A stretch of DNA of 37,556 nt from Planctomycetota bacterium (lineage in GTDB: Bacteria; Planctomycetota; Planctomycetia; Pirellulales; Pirellulaceae), in assembly GCA_014381825.1 (NCBI GenBank), contig JACNKX010000160.1, forward strand, positions 1 to 37,556, written 5' to 3'. The notes beneath the pieces are model-generated. The model saw only the letters and a list, made by a program, of their open reading frames with translations, searched no databases and was not told the origin of the DNA. Of the stretch, positions 34,114 through 37,556 are shown piece after piece; position 1 is the stretch's first letter, and every line of letters starts with the position of its first letter. A program made the position numbers and the translations under genes.

Positions 34114-35706
34114 ATGAATCAATGGCGTTACCCGCTAGTCGCTGTTCGCTCCGCGAAAGGACATTTGTTTGCGGGGCGAATAACTAAGTACTTAGCAATG
34201 TTTCTGGCGATCGTCGTGTGGATGTCGCGTTCGGACGCTCAAGAGCCTGCGAAGCAGGGTGTTTGGCGAACGGAACGTGACGAGCAGGCGAGTATACAGA
34301 TCGAGATCATGGAGATGACGCTTACTCCACGCGCCGAGTCGAATCCAGCGTTAAAGCACCAACTTCTCGCTGACGACTTCAACATGCTCGACGGAAACGC
34401 CGCAACCTATTACCTCAAGGCACAGGGGTTCTTCGAGCAGACCGTCGCACGCGATCGGCTGACTGAGTTTTACGAAAAATCCCGCGAGCGGTCTCGACTG
34501 GAGAGTAAACCGTTTGGTGAACTTCCTCCTCATAACTGGCTATCCATGCATCCCGGTGAGCTGCCCATCGAGGAGGTCAAAGAGTTTCTAACGCTCACGG
34601 CATTTCAGCCGAGATTCTTGAAGGAGGCAGCTGCAAGGCGGCGATTTGATCTCGATCGAAACATCCAAGGCGTCGACGATCCCATTGGATACTTGTTACC
34701 AGCGATTCAGTCGATGCGCGAGATTGCTCGGATACAATCGTTGCGGTGTAAAGTTGCGATTGCTGAAGGGCGATTGGACGACGCCATCGAAATACTCAGG
34801 CAGCAGTATGCTTTGGCCCGGCACCTGGGACACGACGACTTTCTGGTCACAAATCTCGTGGGAATGGCCATTGCCAGTATCGCCTGGAGCGATGCTCTCA
34901 CGTTCGTCCAGCAAGCTGATGCTCCCAATCTCTATTGGGCACTCGCGTCGTTGCCACGTCCGTTAGTTGACGTAAGTCATGCGATGAGCGTTGAACGCCA
35001 CTTCCTGTACCTGCAACTTAAAGTTCTGCGAGAAGTTGACGAATCGCCGCGACCGGTTGGCTACTGGCAAGACTTTCTCGATCGCCTTATCCCCCAGATC
35101 CGTACGCTGGCGAGCGACTTCGGCATCGCCAAACAGGACACCGAGACCGTTCGAGCCATGATGGTCGGATATATCGCCGCGTCGTATCCGGGCGCGAAAC
35201 GGTATTTGATCGAGGACCTTGGACTTTCGCGCGAGCAGGTCGAAGCCTATCCGACCGCTCAAGTCGTCTTTCTCGCCATGGTTCGATACTACGATTCGGC
35301 GCGCGATTACTACTTCAAATGGATACGTGTTCCTTATTGGCAATCGCGCAGTGTGATCGACGATCCAAGCTTCAACGAAAACTCGCGCAGGAGCGCGGAT
35401 CGTGTTGGCTGGAGCTCCGCGCCAACGCAGATTCTTTTGCCCGCAGTTCTCGCGGTACAAAGAGCCGCCGCCCGAAACGAGCAGAAGATCGCGTTGCTCC
35501 AAACGGTGGAGGCAATCCGCATGTACGGCGCGGCTCACGAAGGCAAGCTGCCACCGAACCTAAACGATTTGCCGGTGCCTGCGCCGATGGAACCGTTTAC
35601 GGGCAAACCGCTCGACTACGAATTTCACAGTAAATACGCGGTGTTGAACGGCCACGCAATGCCGGGGCTGCAATATCGATTGGTTCTGCGATTTGCAACA
35701 AAGTAG
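34114..35706 (+). CDS. Exported planctomycete protein of unknown function, 530 residues
   Basis: The N-terminus is long and basic before a hydrophobic stretch at about 25-43 that ends MSRSDAQ, so a signal peptide or anchor is likely. The body is helical (SMREIARIQSLRCKVAIAEG, LDDAIEILRQQYALARHLGH), resembling tetratricopeptide-like helix pairs. The end, AIRMYGAAHEGKLPPNLNDL followed by GKPLDYEFHS, is a pattern I recall at the end of other planctomycete secreted proteins. AAAGAAG before the ATG is a fair ribosome binding site. The gene follows the candidate anti-sigma gene by 48 bases and may belong to the same regulon. I assign no function. Confidence 0.7.
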   Translation: MNQWRYPLVAVRSAKGHLFAGRITKYLAMFLAIVVWMSRSDAQEPAKQGVWRTERDEQASIQIEIMEMTLTPRAESNPALKHQLLADDFNMLDGNAATYYLKAQGFFEQTVARDRLTEFYEKSRERSRLESKPFGELPPHNWLSMHPGELPIEEVKEFLTLTAFQPRFLKEAAARRRFDLDRNIQGVDDPIGYLLPAIQSMREIARIQSLRCKVAIAEGRLDDAIEILRQQYALARHLGHDDFLVTNLVGMAIASIAWSDALTFVQQADAPNLYWALASLPRPLVDVSHAMSVERHFLYLQLKVLREVDESPRPVGYWQDFLDRLIPQIRTLASDFGIAKQDTETVRAMMVGYIAASYPGAKRYLIEDLGLSREQVEAYPTAQVVFLAMVRYYDSARDYYFKWIRVPYWQSRSVIDDPSFNENSRRSADRVGWSSAPTQILLPAVLAVQRAAARNEQKIALLQTVEAIRMYGAAHEGKLPPNLNDLPVPAPMEPFTGKPLDYEFHSKYAVLNGHAMPGLQYRLVLRFATK

Positions 35707-35813
35707 CGATCACTCTCCGAGTGATCAGCCCCCAAGTGTGAAATCGAAATAGCAAAACGTTGGCGTATTAGCAGCCGCCGCGAGTGGGCCAATCACTCGG
35801 AGAGTGATGGCTA
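35704..35813. repeat. REPIN-like pair of inverted hairpins
   Basis: Two 22-base arms (35704-35725 and 35792-35813) face each other with one mismatch across 66 bases. Each arm is itself a hairpin: ATCACTC-TCC-GAGTGAT on the left and ATCACTC-GGA-GAGTGAT on the right. A pair of short palindromes in opposite orientation is the layout of REPINs. The left arm overlaps the last codon of the upstream gene. Confidence 0.8.
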
Positions 35814-35864
35814 CGTTCTCATGACAACGCGACGCCTTTTTGACGATGCCAAAGGAATACAACG

Positions 35865-37481
35865 ATGAATACAAGACGCCTTCACAAGCTTCGCCCTCAA
35901 GCACGAAGAACTCGATGCGTGGTTTGCATGCTCTTCTATCTATTTGTAGTGACAACGGCCGGCAGTAACCTCTTCGCCCAAGATGCCTCATCGGTGGCCA
36001 AGGATACTACGATGGTGCAACCGTTCATTACTGAGACGACCTTTCTGGTTATCAAAGTTGATCCGAAGCGACTCGCGCTGCCGAATCTTCCCGACGATGT
36101 TAAGTCGGTATTTCCCGGAGGCGTAGCTGGATATGGCCTTTGGGCACAGATTGTCACCAATGGGTTCGACCGTCTGCGTGCGATGACCGAAGGGCAAGTG
36201 ACCTATGCAACCGTAGGCATTCCGTTGTCAGAGAACGAGTGGTCTGCCTTCCTCTTCATGAGGGAGACGTCCGAGAGGAGTCGAAAGCAACTCACCGATC
36301 TCGTCGCGTCAGTGCATGAGACACAGTCTACTACTCGCGATGGTGTAACAGTGATTATGCCAGACCGCGACATCGATATCGAAGAACGTTTAGATTCGAT
36401 CGTTTCTTCGCCGCGCGAGGAGTTGGCCGAAGCATTCGACGCGGTGAAGGACTATCCCATCCAATTCCTGCTCCTCCCTCCCGCGTATGTTCGTCGCACG
36501 GTGACCGAACTAATGCCACAGCTACCGCGCCAACTCGGAGACGGACCGAGCAGCCTGTTGACGGACGGTCTCGTCTGGGCCGCGTTGGGGATCGATGTCG
36601 CCGACCCACGTTCCGAGTTGATAGTTCAATCCTCATCAGAGAAAGCTGCCGGCGACTTGGCAGCATATCTCCCCAAGATGATGCTGAGCGCTTACGACGG
36701 ATTGGGCGGCGTCAAAACAGGGATACCACGCAACCGATTTCAAGCATTACTCCCGCTGATTAAGCCGACCGTGACTGGCGATCGGATCACGATTCGGTTC
36801 GACGATCTGAAATCCATGAGCGAAGGTCTGCGTCTGATGGCGAGTGCACCTGCTGTGGCTGTCGAACAAGTTCGTCGGCGACGAAATGGCGATAAGTTCA
36901 AACAAATCCTTCTCGGTATGCACAACTATCATGACGTGTATCGGTCCTTTCCTCCACGAGTTGACGACCGCGATGCCGACGGCAGAAGCGGCTTGAGCTG
37001 GCGCGTACACCTCCTACCGCTTATCAACGAGAGAAAACTCTATAAGGAATTCGCTCTCGACCAGCCATGGGACAGTCCTCACAACAAGCGCCTTATCGAG
37101 AAAATGCCAAACGTCTACGAAAGCCAGTGGCTGGGCATCAAGACCGGTCATACAACGTTTCTCGCTCCAGCAGGCGAAGATACCATCTTCGGCGGCCCGA
37201 AAGCAGTCGCGTTCAACAACATCATCGATGGCACGAGCAATACGATGACTCTCGTTGAAGTCAAACCAAGCTTGTCCGTTCCCTGGACGGCACCAAAGGA
37301 CTACGCCTTCAATCCAACGCTTCCCGCTGAAGGGCTCCGTGTGGGTACCGACGGGCGATTTCTCGCAGCCCTTGCCGACGGCAGCGTCCAAATGTTGCGT
37401 GCGAACATCCCCGCTGAACTATTTCTGCGGCTGTTCCAAATGAGTGACAGGAAGGTTATCGACTGGAAAGAAGTCCGCTGA
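35865..37481 (+). CDS. Exported DUF1559-type protein with extra N-terminal region
   Basis: The 538-residue protein has a signal peptide ending near residue 38 (AGSNLFAQ). About 300 residues of unrecognised sequence follow. From about 344 comes a DUF1559-like domain: KFKQILLGMHNYHDVYRSFP, GLSWRVHLLPLI, DQPWDSPHNKRLIEKMP, DGTSNTMTLVEV and LADGSVQML. DUF1559 proteins normally start with a type IV pilin-like methylation helix; this one has an ordinary signal and a large N-terminal part instead. DUF1559 is very abundant in planctomycetes and of unknown function. AAAGGAA lies just before the ATG. The gene begins 51 bases after the REPIN-like repeat. Confidence 0.88.
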   Translation: MNTRRLHKLRPQARRTRCVVCMLFYLFVVTTAGSNLFAQDASSVAKDTTMVQPFITETTFLVIKVDPKRLALPNLPDDVKSVFPGGVAGYGLWAQIVTNGFDRLRAMTEGQVTYATVGIPLSENEWSAFLFMRETSERSRKQLTDLVASVHETQSTTRDGVTVIMPDRDIDIEERLDSIVSSPREELAEAFDAVKDYPIQFLLLPPAYVRRTVTELMPQLPRQLGDGPSSLLTDGLVWAALGIDVADPRSELIVQSSSEKAAGDLAAYLPKMMLSAYDGLGGVKTGIPRNRFQALLPLIKPTVTGDRITIRFDDLKSMSEGLRLMASAPAVAVEQVRRRRNGDKFKQILLGMHNYHDVYRSFPPRVDDRDADGRSGLSWRVHLLPLINERKLYKEFALDQPWDSPHNKRLIEKMPNVYESQWLGIKTGHTTFLAPAGEDTIFGGPKAVAFNNIIDGTSNTMTLVEVKPSLSVPWTAPKDYAFNPTLPAEGLRVGTDGRFLAALADGSVQMLRANIPAELFLRLFQMSDRKVIDWKEVR

Positions 37482-37501
37482 GTCGCGACATTCATGTTAC
37501 C

Positions 37502-37556
37502 TGAAGTGGACCCCAATAACTGGACAGGGCAATAAGGGGTAGAATCGCCCGAATTC
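37502..37556 (+). mobile_element. Likely terminus of an IS3-type element at the window edge
   Basis: TGAAGTGGACCCC followed by AATAACTGGACAGG matches the form of IS3-family terminal inverted repeats, which I recall as TGAAGTGGACCCC...TTGGACA. The transposase would begin just beyond the window. No target duplication can be checked from one end. The window's final six bases are GAATTC. Confidence 0.45.

Noticed and set aside
37551-37556. GAATTC at the very end, possible clone boundary
   Set aside because: A six-base site is common by chance; one end alone does not show a cloning junction.
1-37556. CRISPR arrays, tRNA or rRNA genes, prophage
   Set aside because: No regularly spaced repeats, cloverleaf-like sequences, rRNA blocks or phage structural genes were seen by eye.

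Overview
The window looks like a Planctomycetes chromosome, probably from the Pirellulaceae (Rhodopirellula/Blastopirellula side). The lineage call rests on family content: DUF1501, DUF1571, DUF1559 and NPCBM proteins, short 'RFSLRxLF' membrane proteins, an ECF sigma factor, and squalene-cyclase-fold proteins attached to MoxR/von Willebrand A (VWA) gene clusters. Short interspersed palindromes also fit. Nothing here identifies a species.

Layout. (1) 1-3626 is an accessory-looking strip. It holds the 3' end of a large PKD-like surface protein cut by the window edge, an unrecognised orphan-like ORF, two small membrane proteins, and a 72-bp sequence present twice. (2) 3627-14062 is a plus-strand run: DUF58, BatA-like VWA membrane protein, VWA/amidotransferase-like membrane protein, large coiled-coil membrane protein, a small exported protein, and a squalene-cyclase-fold protein. 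(3) 14067-20958 holds an NPCBM protein, a DUF1571 protein and a divergent DUF1501 protein, a GMC oxidoreductase, and a seven-bladed WD40 protein. (4) 21067-32711 is a second plus-strand run with paralogues of region 2: MoxR ATPase, DUF58, BatA-like, coiled-coil, VWA/amidotransferase-like, squalene-cyclase-fold. (5) 32743-37481 holds an ECF sigma factor with a possible own promoter, an overlapping membrane protein that could be its anti-sigma factor, a 530-residue exported protein, and a DUF1559 protein. (6) The last 55 bases resemble the terminus of an IS3-type element.

How the genes may work together. In cluster 2 a MoxR AAA+ ATPase would act with a cytoplasmic DUF58 protein. Three membrane proteins would carry VWA metal-binding folds or coiled coils, and an exported alpha/alpha-barrel protein would act outside the inner membrane. 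Cluster 1 repeats this set without a MoxR, with two genes in swapped order, and with what seems to be the tail of the coiled-coil protein as a separate gene. Two divergent copies about 7 kb apart are the best candidate here for a poorly described system. The substrate and purpose are not visible in the sequence. The shared fold set suggests envelope-stress or surface-assembly machinery, by analogy with the Bat and MoxR systems, but this is inference.
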